A stretch of 64,000 bases of DNA, taken from NCBI GenBank assembly GCA_028274465.1, contig CM051456.1:100539348-100603347 (forward strand), in the 5' to 3' direction. This stretch comes from Plantago ovata. Its lineage: Eukaryota > Streptophyta > Magnoliopsida > Lamiales > Plantaginaceae. Positions 11,811 to 24,485 of this stretch are shown here, one piece after another. Numbering within the stretch: the stretch's first letter is position 1; each line of letters begins with the position of its first letter. Both the position numbers and the translations under genes were made by a program. The notes beneath the pieces were generated by a model, which did not search any database, had not been told where the DNA came from, and saw only the letters and a list, made by a program, of their open reading frames with translations.

Positions 11811-13315
11811 TATCTATTATTGATTCTGAAAATAGTGTTGAATGGGTGTTAGACTCAGGTTGTTCTTTTCATATGTGTCCTATAAAGCATTGGTTTACTT
11901 ATTGAAGTATGAAAATGGAGGAAATGTATTGTTGGGTAATGATGTTTCTTGTAGAATCAAAGGCATTGGTAGCATTAAGATCAAGATGTTTGACAATGCT
12001 GTAAGGACTCTAACCAATGTTAGATATATTCCTGATCTTGAGAGAAACTTGATCTCTCTTGGAATGCTGGACAATATGGGTTATACTTTTGGGTCTAAAC
12101 GGGGAACCATTCAAGTTTTCAATGGTGATAGAGAAGTGATTACAGGAACCATGAAGAATGGTTTGTACTTGCTGAAAGGTACCACAGTCACAGGTTCTAG
12201 TGCAGCTGTAACTAGAATTGACAAAAATGAGTTGTGGAATAGGAGGATGGGGAATCCGAGTGAAAAAGGATTGAAGGAGCTAGCAAAGCAGAACTTGTTG
12301 TGTGGTGATGCAATATCTCAGGTGGAGTTTTGTGAAAATTGTGTTGTAAGCAAAGCTCACAAACTCAGTTATGAGACTAGAAAACATGTAACCAAAGCTC
12401 CATTGGATTACATTCATTCAGATCTGTGGGGACCTACTAAGAGCTCAACTCTAGTTGGAGGGAGATACTTCATGTCTATTATTGATGATTTTTCTAGAAG
12501 GTCATGGGTTATCATACTAAAGAGTAAAGATGAATCATTCTAGAAGTTCAAGGAATGGCTGACTGAGATAGAAAATCAATCTGGTCACAAATTGAAGTAC
12601 TTAAGGACTAACAATGGACTTGAATATCTATCCACTAAGTTCAATGATTTCTGCAAAGAAAGGGGCATTGTGAGACACAAGACTGTCCCTGGAACGTCTC
12701 AACAAAATGGAGTTGCATAGAGGTTCAATAGAACCATTCTTGAGAGGATAAGAAGCATGTTGCTTAGCTGAGGTTTGAGTAAATCTTTTTTTTTTCGGGG
12801 GGGGGGGGGGGGGAAGCTGCAGTTACAACCAGCTATCTGATCAATAGAAGTACATCTTCTCCACTTAATTAGAGAACACCTGAAGAAGTTTGGCATGGGA
12901 AGGCAACCTGATTACTCAAGAATTAGAGTGTTTGGATGCTTGGATTTTGCTCACATTAAGCAAGACAAGTTGGATCCTATAGCTCTAAAATGTGTGTTTA
13001 TTGGATACCCAAAAGGTGTAAAGGGCTACAAGTTGTGGTGCTTAGATCATAAAAAGTGCATCGTCAAGAGAGATGTGACTTTCAATGAAAATGTAATGCC
13101 CTTGAAACCTGAAGTGATAAACACTGAGTTTCAACTAGATGATGAGAGACACATGTCAGAGGTGGAGCCTGAAACTGCAACAAGTGGAAATGAAGAGGAA
13201 ACCATTCATGATGAGGAAGTTGATCAAGTTTATGACATCACAGGTGATAATGATCAGTCTGAACCTTCTTCTTATCAACTTGTAAGAGACAGAAAGAGAC
13301 GTGCATGGAGCAGCT
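11811..13315 (+). pseudogene. Copia-1 protease and integrase (broken)
   Basis: The protease signature WVLDSGCSFHM appears at about 11830-11865 and is followed at once by a frameshift. The pre-integrase and integrase core run at 11842-12543 with a stop at 12541, continuing to about 12780 with more stops. Key residues are lost. The zinc-binding LWHRRLGH motif reads LWNRRMGN, so both histidines are asparagine, although the FCENC cysteines remain. The second catalytic aspartate (normally RSDNGxE) is N in RTNNGLEY. After 12786 coding sequence is replaced by T9-C-G17. The integrase C-terminal part resumes at 12895-13317 with the typical RVFGC and [12 protein letters not shown] motifs. Confidence 0.87.
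12797..12813. repeat. G17 homopolymer inside integrase
   Basis: A run of 17 G preceded by nine T and a C replaces the few codons expected between the SKSF and EAAV motifs of copia integrase. It may be a real slippage product or a sequencing/assembly artefact. Shorter G runs occur at about 17564, 42040, 58141 and 63653. Confidence 0.75.
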
Positions 13316-13982
13316 AAAGCTCCTGATATGCTTGGTTTTGGGAGGATAACCAAAACCTACAGTTCTAATATAGTAGCATATGCTTTGACTATAGCTGAGC
13401 ACATTGTAGCAGCTGAACCAAACAACTATAAGGAAGCTATATATAACCTGTAGTGAAAAGGAGAAGTGGTTAGTTGCTATTGAGGAAAAACTGTTATCTC
13501 TTGAGGAGAACAAGACTTGGAAACTTGTACCAATCCCACACGATAGAAGAATAATCTCCTGCAAGTGGATTTTCAAGAAGAAGATTGAGATGAATGAATC
13601 TGAAACCATAAGATACAAGGCTAGACTTGTTGCAAGTTCACACAGCAGGAGGGAGTGGATTACACTGAAATCTTTTCTCCAGTGGTGAAACACACTTCTA
13701 TAAGTATTCTTTTGGCTCCGGTAACTCATTTTAACTATCATCTACACCAGATGGATGTTAAAACTTCATTTCTACATGGTGATCTTGAGGAGAGAATTTA
13801 CATAAAAGTTCCAGAGGGAGTATATGCAAGTGAAGGTGGAGCTAAGGCCTGTGTGCTGAAGAAATCTCTCTATGGACTAAAGAAATGTCCAAGACAGTGG
13901 TATAGGAGATTTGAAGAGTTCATGATCTCAGTTGGATTTTCTAGGAGAAAGTTTGATAGCTGTATATATCAGAACACACACT
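13316..13982 (+). pseudogene. Copia-1 reverse transcriptase, N-terminal part
   Basis: Copia RT motifs are in order: the fingers segment ending YKARLVA (about 13470-13630), a frameshift where the KGFTQ-type motif should be, then DYTEIFSPVVKHTS, QMDVKTSFLHGDLEE and SLYGLKKCPRQWYRRF (13655-13970). An upstream TAG interrupts the region near 13452. The reading stops at the hAT insertion (13983). The remaining codons up to LYV continue after it at 17417-17430, and the second half of RT is at 40666. Confidence 0.87.
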
Positions 13983-14109
13983 CAGGGGCGAAGCCATGAA
14001 TTTCGAGCAGCCCGTGTGTCCCATATATTTTTGGGCCAAATGCTTATGTTCAGTATACAAAAATACAATAATATTTTGCAGCAAAGCAGTAGATGCACAA
14101 AAAGATAAC

Positions 14110-14112
<3 letters not shown>

Positions 14113-14187
<75 letters not shown>
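14113..14187. repeat. (TA)n microsatellite, ~75 bp
   Basis: An uninterrupted alternating TA tract lies between the left hAT end and the 3' end of its transposase. Reading frames through it (repeating IY) are artefacts. Confidence 0.95.
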
Positions 14188-14188
<1 letters not shown>

Positions 14189-14198
14189 CAATAAAATT

Positions 14199-16765
14199 TT
14201 AACAAAGATTCATGCTAAAAAAAGAGAAATGGACTAACCTTACTAAAGTTGAATCTTCGTCTATGCTCCTTGCTAACTCTCTTTCAATATAAACTACCAA
14301 CAAATTAGTTAGATAATCTTTTTCCATCTTATTTCGGAGAGTTGTTTTAACAAGTTTCATAGCTGAAAAGGCTCGCTCCGTTGTTGCTGTAGAAACAAGA
14401 ACAGTCGAAATAAGACGAAGCAACCTGTGAAATTCCAATTATACTTTGGAGTCAGATTTAGTATGAAATTTATCATTATTTATATAATGTTGTGTCTTAT
14501 TCATCTCAATTAGCCTTTGACATAACTCAAAAATGGTGGTCAGATTATGGTAAGAGTCCTGGCGAACAACACCCATCTCATAAAAAGCTAACTGACCTCA
14601 AGTTATGCATGTCTTGCCCACTGAAATCACTAGGATAGAATTTCTCAGCTAGAACATATATTTGATCAGCATTAAACGACTTAAATTTATCCTTGGGATC
14701 CAAAGAAGAACTAAGTTTAAGGAGCTCCATAGCATCATCATTGAATATGTTATTCAACTCGTCCACTTGATAGTCAATTGCAACATTAAATACATCAAAA
14801 TGGTAATGGTGCTCAAAAGTGAGGGCATCTCCCTGTTGACATAAACGGCCAGTACCAAATGGATATAATGCATCCATGTCGGGAACTTCAATACCATACT
14901 TCACACAAGTAGATTTCACAAGCATACAAAGAGTATCATAACCATCACTCCTAAGTTGTTGAAGTAAAATTAGCGTGTAAGAGACACACTCCATGGCATT
15001 TAATATGTCCACTGCTTCCCCTTGCAATTCTTTGCAAAGCAAATTCGTGACACCCATAAGTTTATGCATCAAGTACAAGATGAATATAAAATCAAATGTT
15101 TTCATCTCTCTTAAAGAACCATCAACTCCACCACGCATAGATCTGGATGAACCATCTTTGACTATTTGGTCCAACACGGTAGTAACCGAGCTGTACATAT
15201 CCACCAAGCTACAAATAGATTCAAAATGAGAACTCCATCAGGTCTTTCCAGCACGTTGCAAATTACAAACTTGATTTGCTCCTCTACCAGTGTCACGTTC
15301 CCCACTTGCAACCATATAGCTTGAGCCTCTTGAAATTCATCTTGACGCTTAGGAGATGAACGAATGAGATTCACAATGCAATTTAATTTTGAAAAGAAAA
15401 GCCATATAGATGTCTTACTTTTAGCAGCGGCGACTAGTGGTAACTGTAGACGATGAGCAAAACAATGAACATAATAAGCAGATTGAAATTCCCTCAAGAA
15501 AAGAGCCTGCAAAACCATTCCATGAGCCACGCATATTGCTGGCACCATCATACCCTTGACCACGCATGTCAGAAATATGTAATTGTAATGAGCAAGAACA
15601 TAACATATTGCCTTTTTAAGTGTCAAAGTTGTTGTATCAGCAACCTGTGTAATTGCAAAGAAACGCTCTCTGATAAATCCCTTAGAATCAACATATCTCA
15701 ATACAATGGCCATTTGCTCTTTATCAGATGCATCTCTAGCTTCATCAACCAAAATACTAAATTTTGCACCTCCTATTTCCTCACGGATTTTAATTCGTAC
15801 CTTATTTGCAAGAATATGCAGAAAGTTTTTCTGGATGTCTGAGGATGTATAAGTTGCATTTTTTGGTGCAATCTTCAATACTTCATGACTATCAGGATTC
15901 AATTTTCCTACAATTTCAGCATCTCAAGAAAGTTACCTCGGTTAGTAGAAGATTCAGCTTCATCGTGCCCTCTTAATGCACACCCTTGCATAGTAAGCCA
16001 CCGAATTGCCTCAATTATTATCTTAAATCGGAATCTGTTCCTCTTCTTCTCTTCAGAGTTTTGCACCTGCAATAATCTATCAACATGGCGATCGTCATTC
16101 ATCAAATCTGTCATACAATTTACAGCACTTCCATGTAATGAATTGGAACCGCCTCCCTGGACAATAAAAGGACAACTTCCACCAGCATTCACATGCAAAA
16201 AATCATCAAAGCCAGTCCTATTAAATGTAGTATACCTAGAATCTTCAATTTCAAAAAGGAAACATGGAAAACAGTAAGCTTTATGCACGGAATCAGAATA
16301 TTCTAACCAACTGAATTTTTGGAACCACTTGTAGTTAAATATGCATTTATGTTTTCCGCATTGGACTAGCTTGTACTCTTTATCAAGAAGTTTGGGTTGA
16401 TATGGACCCATCTTAATGTATGCGCACCTTATCTCATCCCTTTGATTAACAGGATACTTCCATATCGCAGTCCGTTTGCTTGGATCATGTTCAAGAGAAC
16501 CAACAACTAACTAAATATTGGGCTCAATATGTGACCTTGAAGTGGCAATGTGTTCGCTGATATATCAATGTCAGTTGCTGGAGATACTGGACTGGCTGGA
16601 GGTGTTGAATTGGCTAGTGGACTGGTTGAAGTATGCTCCGGAGTTACAATATTCAGTGGAGATTCTTCACTTGTTGATGCTCGGTCCTTTCGTTTGAAAA
16701 AACGAAGAAATAATACCTTGACCCTGAACTTTAGATTTTTGTTTTTTCCCTCCTTTAGATGGCAT
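14199..16765 (-). pseudogene. hAT transposase (TTF zinc finger, DUF4371-like), decayed
   Basis: The start is probably the ATG at 16763-16765 (MPSKGGKKQK). A serine/proline-rich N-terminus is followed by a TTF-type zinc-finger region (16411-15908; CIFNYKWF, KAYCFPCFLFE), then the DUF4371/RNase-H-like core (15902-15162; FSILVDEARDASDKEQ, VHCFAHRLQLPLVA), a middle part (15207-14578) and the hAT dimerisation segment TTERAFSAMKLVKTTLRNKM (14438-14199). The motif DMRGQGYDGASNMRG is in another frame (about 15570-15530), so the gene has several frameshifts. Such proteins cut and paste elements with matching inverted repeats. This copy is dead, but a family relative could move both this element and the one at 1858-2827. 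Confidence 0.88.
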
Positions 16766-17431
16766 TATATCTAAACAAGAAAGAAACAAAATTTATAATT
16801 AAACAAATGGCAGCTGAATAAAGAAATAACACTACAGCAAATTAAATGCCAAATTTAAACCAAACTTTTAAGACTAAAATAATACACATTACAACATCTT
16901 GTAGAACATGCTAACAACACAAAGCACAATAATCTTCTCTGATAACTCATATTAAATAAATCAAAAGTACTAAACAATTAGGGTCTACGTGTAGGGTTCT
17001 CAAAATTGAAAAAAAGTATGATTATATTGATGAATATCAAAATTGAACTAATTAAGAATTGAAATTTTGATATAAATAGGGGAAGAAGAAAGCTACGTTT
17101 ACCTGGTTTTGACGGATTTGGCGTTTGTCGATCAGTCGAAGTCTCCCCCAATTCATCGTTGTGTCTGAGTTACAGAGCAAATAATAAGCGACTAATAAGA
17201 AAAGAAAGAAGACGAGATGATGATGAGCTGATTTTTTTTGTCTTTTCTATTTGATCTTAATTTGGGTTGGACTACATGTGTATGTAATGGGCCGATTGGA
17301 AAAACAAGCCAGTATGTTATCAAAATAAAACCTATTTTTTAATACTAAAATTTTCTTTTGGACCCCGTGCAACCGCACGGGGTCCTCTTCTCAGTGGCCT
17401 CGCCCATGCACACACTGATACTATATGTTGA

Positions 17432-17919
17432 AGGGTAATTCGTTCAATTTCTAATTCGTCCTAAGTCTTCTCCAAAGGGTAACACTTTGGTCTTTACTTG
17501 AAGAATGCTCCTCTGACTTTGAGTATGCTTCGAGTGATTTCCTGATACCTGGAATCAGCTAGGTGGGGGGGGGGGGGTTAGTATCTGTTACCCGGTCTGT
17601 AGGATATCAGATTGAAGTGACGACTTTACGTGTAGGGAGTTGTAGGCTTTCCTAGTGAGAGAAATATTGAGAGTAGGTGAGTATTGATTGCTTACATTGG
17701 GATCTTGAATTAGGTCTCCTTATATACTCATAGTATTTTATTGTCACTCTATGTAGGATCATGACAAGTGTCCGTATGAGATTGAAGCCTCCTTTGGCCC
17801 AAGCCCATTAAGGAGATCCATGGGCCTTAACCCAAACATCCGACCTAGGGTTTAGAGGGCATTCTACACATTTCGAGGCTAATGGATCCTTCTGGAAGGC
17901 GGGCCACCTACGGATCGAC
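17432..17919. other. Unclassified insertion, left part
   Basis: Copia-1 coding sequence for LYV(D) ends at 17431, and this 488-bp non-coding tract begins AAGGGTAATTCG. It contains a G run at about 17564, an AAGCCCATTAAGG...GGGCCTTAA segment and GCGGGCCACC. Copia-2 starts at 17920. Its partner is probably 40388-40665, where Copia-1 resumes; both have CCACCTTC/GGAAGG words. It could be the two ends of an LTR or other element, but no terminal repeat or target duplication was resolved. Confidence 0.5.
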
Positions 17920-20015
17920 TGATAGTGTATATGTCCTAGAGACAGTCTTTATTAAGGCATGCAGCCCTTATTGAGGGCATATATGAACTATTACACAGGT
18001 CAACGTAATATAATATATGTTTGTTGTTTGACTATTGAGTATCGCTTTCATATTTATATTACACCAGGCATACAGCATGTCATATCTCTATTCCTGTCTG
18101 TATTGGTATTAAACATGTCCCCTCGGATAGATGACCGATCACACAGATAGTGGGAGCTATGTGAGTTATCATCTATCCCAAACTCTCCCTAGTCAAGGTT
18201 CATCTCGGATGTAGGGGTCTGAATGAACCAACTGAGACTAGTATGCGTGGAGGTTATACTTGTTAGAGCAAGTGTGAGCCGATCCCACGGCCACGGAACG
18301 GATTGTTGGACAATCAAGAAACGTTCCCATAACTCTATATAGTTGTTCGAAGGGTGATTACCGAACAATGGAAGTACCCACCAGAAACTCCCATCGATGT
18401 ATACTCTACACCGAAGTGTCTATGGGAACCGGAAAGTTGTCGAAGTGATGCCAGTCGTCCTTTGGACTTACAGGACTTTATCATCACATTTGTTGCCCCA
18501 TATCCTTGGTGGACCCGTCGATATCAGCTCTAAATAAGTAATTGACCCAAGACACGATCTAGGAACCAGGATTATGGCTACACACAAATGAGGATGATAA
18601 GTGATTCTGTGAAGGATTCATCTCTCATGTGTAACACAGGAGAGCACTGCTCATAGTCGATCATAGTTGTGATTGGTAAAACCGCTGGCCAGTGTATCAA
18701 TATTATTATGATAGTCATAATAGATATTGGATTCACCAAGCAACTCACTGAAGACGCCCGTGGATGTATTATTGGGATAGACACTTCATCGATCCTAGAT
18801 GCATTCGAGTCAGTCCGATGAAGGGACGTTACCATCGCCGCGTTGAGCGCAACAGACTTACGAAAGAGTTTGATTTGAGAAACCTCTCAAACGTCCTCAT
18901 GTATTAATATTGCAAATGGAACCGTCTAGGAATTCCATTTTGCCTAGTCTAGGACTTGTTTAATGCAATGAGGCCCTATGGGTCACACTATGTGGTGATT
19001 CAGCTTATCCGAATATCCTTGAAGATGGAATCGCAATTAATTTAGAATTAATTGTGATTCATGAATTATTATTGATTTGGAATTAATTATAATAATTTGT
19101 GGCTCAATTAATGATTTGGAATTGTTAATTGAATTGGCTAATTAATTGTATTTTATGTAAATACAATTAAAGATTATATTTTAGAAATATAATAGAGGTT
19201 TGATTTGAAAGGATATGTTAATTTAGAATTAATATATGCACATGGGCAAAATCTACTTAGAGTTTGAATTGCCTTAGAACTATAAAGTTTGAATCGGGCC
19301 CCACCTATCCCCCTTGACGCGCGCGCGAAGCAGTAGTAGTAGGGGAAGGAGTTCGACTCCTTCCTCTATTAGAAGTCAAGAGATAAGTTAGATTTTCCTG
19401 ATTGAGTTTTAATTTGATTGGGAATGAATCTAGACTTGAATTGGTTTCCTAGTGCGATAAGAATTAGATTCTTAATCCTTTATGAAGTCTAATTGATTAT
19501 TCTTTAGGCTTCTATTGACTACTATATATAGTAGACTATTAGAGAGCTTTTAACATGGTTGAACACAGTTGATTCAAGATCATTCTTTCTACTAGTTTTC
19601 TTAGAGAAAATAAAAGCTCTCCCCTACCTCTCCTCTAGTCGCGCGCACCCACTTCCACCGGAGGAAAATTGCCGCCCCATCTTCTTGGCCACATAAAGAA
19701 TATCCTAGCATTCTTTCTGATAAGCTGTTCATCCGTGGATACCAAGGTTTTGGTTCAAAGAGCTGGAAACTAACTTTTATTGTCTTGCAGATAATCAAAG
19801 TATTGCAGATATCTTCGACTTCGACGAAGGAGAAGATTCAGCGGACTATTACGAAGACTTGATATTTGTTCTTGCTTTTGGAGTATTGTAAGTCTTCTGA
19901 TTAATGTGTTTATTACATATATACGTTATATGCATGATCAATTAACCTGCATGTTAAGAAAATTTTGAAATTCCGCTGCGTACCCTAGGGGTAACTCTGA
20001 CCATATTTTCTTACA
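17920..20015 (+). repeat. Copia-2 5' LTR (2,096 bp)
   Basis: It starts TGATAGTGTATATGTCC, repeated at 25810, and ends CATATTTTCTTACA, just before the primer site. The first ~710 bp match the truncated 3' LTR closely, with about one difference per 30-50 bases by eye. Two kilobases is long for a copia LTR. It contains a palindromic TATA element at 19519. Confidence 0.92.
19519..19534 (+). promoter_or_regulatory. Palindromic TATA element of Copia-2 LTR
   Basis: CTACTATATATAGTAG is a perfect 16-bp palindrome about 480 bp from the LTR end. It is the best promoter candidate for the genomic RNA. In the related solo LTR the matching segment near 5220-5260 is degraded. Confidence 0.55.
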
Positions 20016-20016
20016 G

Positions 20017-20028
20017 TGGTATCAGAGC
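20017..20028 (+). other. Copia-2 primer-binding site (tRNA-iMet type)
   Basis: TGGTATCAGAGC lies one base after the LTR. This is the standard primer site complementary to the 3' end of initiator methionine tRNA in plant copia elements. Confidence 0.93.
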
Positions 20029-20170
20029 CAAGTTAATTGATTATGAATATACGTATATGTTATGTGATTTTGTAGTTTATGTGGATGCAATTGATTCTAT
20101 GATTTATTCGATTTTCAAAAGTTTTGTTTTTATATAAATTTAGAATTTATATTTTTCAAAAAAAATAAAT

Positions 20171-20436
<266 letters not shown>

Positions 20437-20875
20437 GGACCCTAAAATCGAATTTTTGGATATTTTGAGGATTGAATTTTATTTGGAATATAAATATGAT
20501 TTAATTGTAATTATTGTTAACTAGAGGGGTTAAATTTAATTAGTATGAAGTCAAGTATTGTGATTTATCAATTTATTGTTTATTACAAATAAGTCTTTCT
20601 ACTTTTGAATTTTAAGTTTAACACCTCCAAGTTTTCGAAAATTACAATTGAGTCCTTCGGGTTTTCGAAAATTGCTACCTGGTCAATAGAATTTTAGATT
20701 TTTCAATCTAGTCCAAATTTTCAATTTTTCATAGAGATTATAAGTATGGGATTATAATTTTCATAGTGAAATTATGAAGTCATTTGGCATCCACATAGGC
20801 TACTATTTGTTTGTATGCTCAATATGCTATTGTTTGACAATGCATGTTTAAATACCACGTATTTTACTTTCCGTT

Positions 20876-21060
20876 CGACCGCTATGCATGCGAGGGTAGG
20901 CGGCGCCCTCTTATTTGTCGGACCGCATATTTTTAAGTATGGTAGACGGCGCCCATTATGTGCTTGACCGCGTTTAGAACTAGAATGGATAGGCGACATC
21001 CATTACGTGTAGACCGCTCATGCATGATGGGTAGGCGGCACCCTTATTTGTTTGTAGATG
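20876..21060. repeat. Leader repeats with GGCGCC cores in Copia-2
   Basis: Four imperfect units begin near 20894, 20940, 20986 and 21028. Each is of the form GGTAG(G/A)CGGCGCCC, then TTAT(T)TG, then GACCGC, and they are spaced 42-46 bp apart. They sit in the leader, upstream of gag, where packaging or dimerisation signals of retroelements are usually found. The palindromic GGCGCC core fits a kissing-loop idea, but that is inference. Confidence 0.7.
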
Positions 21061-21605
21061 ACTGATAACAACCCTCAAGCTACAAGCCCCAACCAATATA
21101 AGTGCAGAAATATGTACACGTATGTGTTTCTGAGATGCTTTCCATGGGGTGCTTTAATTCTGAACTTTCATTGCGTTTCCCTGTATTGGCGACCTCGTCT
21201 TGCAGACTCGCAGTGATCGTCAGATTAGAGTAAGCCTATGGTTATAACTTACTGCATATTGTATCTAGCGACCTCGATAGGTAAAATATGTAGAGCATCA
21301 GGTTAAATTAGATTTAACACCCAAGAGTTGCGTGACGCAATTGGATAGTCCTACCGGTCATATTATGTTATGCGACCAGCCCCCGTTGGAGTATAGCATA
21401 GTATGTATTTGGATCTTGGCCACTACGGTAACTTGTTGGGCATTACCCGTATGTTTGTTTTGGGGGCAATCATATGTGAAAATAGTGGAAGCTAAACAGC
21501 TAAAGGACCTTGTTGTTTAGTTTTGTTGACTGTGTATTTAGAAATAGTATTTCAATAGTTGATTTATTATTTTAAGTCTATACTATTTTTCCTAAGAAAA
21601 CCGAA

Positions 21606-22400
21606 ATGGCGAGTATCTCGCTCCGTGCTATCTTAGAGAAGCAAATTTTGACCGGACCAAACTTCCTAGATTGGATCAGGAATATACGTTTTGTGCTGAG
21701 GTACGATAGGATTGAGTACGCCTTGGACGAGGCTAATCCCGTGTGTCCCGAGAATCAGACTGCCGATCAAGTTGCTGCTTGGAATCAAGCCAACAAGGCG
21801 AAGGCTGATAAGAATCAAGAGGATGCTAGATCCGCATAGTGTATTATGCTGGCAGCAATGAGCAATGAGCTGCAGAGACAACATGAAAGCATGTTGCCGT
21901 ATGAGATGCTGAAGCATCTTGAGTCGCTCTTTAAGACGACAGTCAGAAGAGTTGAATTTGATTTGATCAAAGAGATACACAGATGCAAGCTCAATGAAGG
22001 AGGGAACATGTCTGAACATGTTCTCAAGATGAGAATAAGATCATGGTGATCTTTGTCCTTCAATCATTGCCGAGTTCGTATTCACAGTTCATCATTAACC
22101 ACCATGAATGCGAAGGACGTTACACTGCCCGAACTCCATAATCTGCTGAAGACATATGATCAAACTCTTCCTAAGAAGGAGAAATCGATCATGTATGTTC
22201 GGCAACCGTCTAACCCAAACCCGAAAAACAAAGGTGCTAAGGGTAAGGGAAAGTCGGGAGCCAAGGCTAACACTTCGAGTGATAGGCCTAAGCGTCTGAA
22301 CCAGAAAGGAAGTTCAAGAGGAGCGGAACGGTACGCACAGATGAATGTCTTTTCTGTGACCAGAAAGGGCAATGGAAGAAAGATTGCCCTAAGCTAAGGG
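21606..22400 (+). pseudogene. Copia-2 gag (broken)
   Basis: The start is ATG at 21606 (MASISLRAILEK), with LTGPNFLDWIRNIRFVLR typical of copia Gag. A TAG at 21837-21839 and a TGA at 22047-22049 stop the frame, and the segment encoding SLPSSYSQF is shifted. The basic C-terminus (KNKGAKGKGKSGAK) is followed, after another shift, by a nucleocapsid knuckle CLFCDQKGQWKKDC (about 22343-22385), in which the zinc-binding His is replaced by Gln. The copy cannot make a working capsid. Confidence 0.87.
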
Positions 22401-22449
22401 CAGATCAAGCTAATAAGCCGCCGGCTTCTAACTCAGGTATGTTTGTTAT

Positions 22450-24485
22450 TGAAATGAACATGACTACTTTTGACTCTAATGGTTGGGTATTAGATACAAC
22501 CTGTGGCTCGCACATTGTAATAATGTGCAGGGGCTAATTGAACACAGGCTAGTCAAGCAAGATGAAATCGACTTGAATGTTGGGAACGACAATCCAGTTG
22601 AAGCCAAACGCGTTGGACGCTGCAAGATAGATTTACCATCAGGACAATGTTTAGAACTTGATAACGTTTATTTTGTTCCATCCATTGTCAGAAATATTAT
22701 TTCCATTCCATTGTTGGACAATTTGGGTTTTTCCTTTCGATTTGTTAATAATACTTGTTATTTTTCGTTAAATGACCAGTATTATGGAAATGCTCGCTTA
22801 GTGAATGGTTTATATATTTTGCAAAGTAGTGTACCTTTATTTCAAATACATAACAAACAACCGTCTTCAAGTAGGAAGAATAATCCATCTTATCTATGGC
22901 ATTGTCGGCTAGGCCATATCAATGAAACATGGATTCAAAGACTAAGGAAGTTGGACTACTTAGAACCATTTGATTTTGAATCATATGGTACATGCGAATC
23001 ATGTGTTAAGGGTAAGATGACGAACAAACCTTTTGTTGGACAAGGTGTTCGTGCCACTCGCTGCTTAGAGCTCATACATACCGATGTATGTGGACCTTTT
23101 AAAGTCCAAGCACGTGGAGGTTATCCTTACTTCGTTACCTTTACTGACGATTTCTCAAGGTATGGATATATTTATCTCATGAAGAATAAATCTGAGACCT
23201 TTGGAAAATTCAAGGAGTTTAGGAATGAGGTCGAGAATGAATTGAACCTAAGGATAGTCACTCTTCGATCAGATCGAGGAGGTGAATACCTTAGTGAAGA
23301 ATTTATCGACTACTTGAAGGAGAATGGAATTCAATCGCAATGGACCCCTCCTGGAACACCACAATTAAATGGTGTGTCTGAGAGAAGGAATCGAACCCTG
23401 TTAGACATGTGAGATCAATGATTGGATTCTCGACTATTCCAAAATATCTATGGGGATATGCGCTACAAACTGCAATCTACATTCTGAATCGTGTACCATC
23501 TAAATCAGTGGAGAAAACTCCTTATGAGTTATGGAAAGGAAAGAAGCCCTCACTGGGCTATCTTAGACCTTGGGGCTGTCCTGCGATAGTCAAACTGATG
23601 CTCACTTATAAGTTAGATTCCAGGGGTGTCAAAGTTTATTTCATAGGCTATCCTCGTCAGACGAGAGGCTATGAATTCTATCATGCTGAAGATCACAAGG
23701 TGATAGTATCTAGAAACGTCAAGTTTTTAGAAGCAGAATACCTCGAAGAAGAGAGGTTAGATGATATGATAGAACTTGAAGAAATTCAAGACTTTGACAC
23801 GCGCGAACATGAGTTCTCTAAATCTTCTGATTTGGACTCAAGTTCAGTGGGAGCTTTCGAAGCAGACAAGGGTAATGATATGACACTTTCTAGGCATGTC
23901 ATCGTCAGTGGGAGTCCTGTGATTAGATCAACAGTTGAAACCACACCAATAGAACCCATTGTCAATCAACCTGTGCAACAAGTTGCACAAGAGCAGCCTC
24001 CCGCTAGGGAACGGGGTCGCAGCATGCGACCGGCTGCATCAGTGCCCACTGATAATGTTTGTGTTACACGAATCCAGAAAAGAAAAGCACCAGAAACGCC
24101 GACAGAAGCACCAGTCGAGCTCCGTAGGTCGAAGAGGATCCCAAAAGGACCTCAGAAGCAAAGCCTTATGATAGAAGACATCAGTGAACTTGATGTTGGC
24201 TTATCAGATCGGGAAGATCCCGAGACCTACAACGAGGCAATAAATGATATTAACTCAGACAAATGGAAAGAGGCCATGGAATTGGAAATGGACTCCATGT
24301 ACCTGAACCAAGTTTGGATCTTGGTAGACTTGCCCCAAGGGGGGTTAGACCTATTGGGTGCAAATGGGTCTTTAGACGAAAGACAGATGCCGAAGGCAAG
24401 GTACAAACGCACAAGGCTAGACTTGTGGCGAAAGGCTACACGCAAAGGTATGGCATCGATTACGATGAAACCTTTTCACCAGTAG
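22450..24485 (+). pseudogene. Copia-2 protease and integrase (nearly intact, frameshifted)
   Basis: The protease motif WVLDTTCGSHI (about 22483-22515) is followed by a 1-nt frameshift. The long frame 22483-23412 then holds the pre-integrase LWHCRLGH...CESC zinc motif, all four ligands present. The integrase core has HTDVCGP, TFTDDFSRYGY, LRSDRGGEY and the glutamate in SERRNRTL, so the DDE residues are kept. A TGA at 23410-23412 shifts reading to 23409-24485, with the C-terminal GCPA and [11 protein letters not shown] motifs and a proline-rich linker. Integrase would insert the cDNA into nuclear DNA. Confidence 0.9.

Larger units (their letters stand above)
13983..17408 (-). mobile_element. 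hAT transposon with TTF-type transposase, inserted in Copia-1 RT
   Basis: The ends are CAGGGGCGAAGCCA (13983) and TGGCCTCGCCCATG (to 17408), inverted repeats matching at 12 of 14 positions. Perfect 8-bp target duplications CACACACT lie at 13975-13982 and 17409-17416. The element holds a degenerate hAT transposase on the minus strand. A perfect subterminal hairpin GACCCCGTGC-AACC-GCACGGGGTC lies at 17361-17384, about 24 bp from the right end, mirroring the one in the 970-bp element at 1858. The insertion interrupts the RT gene, so it is younger than Copia-1. Confidence 0.93.
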
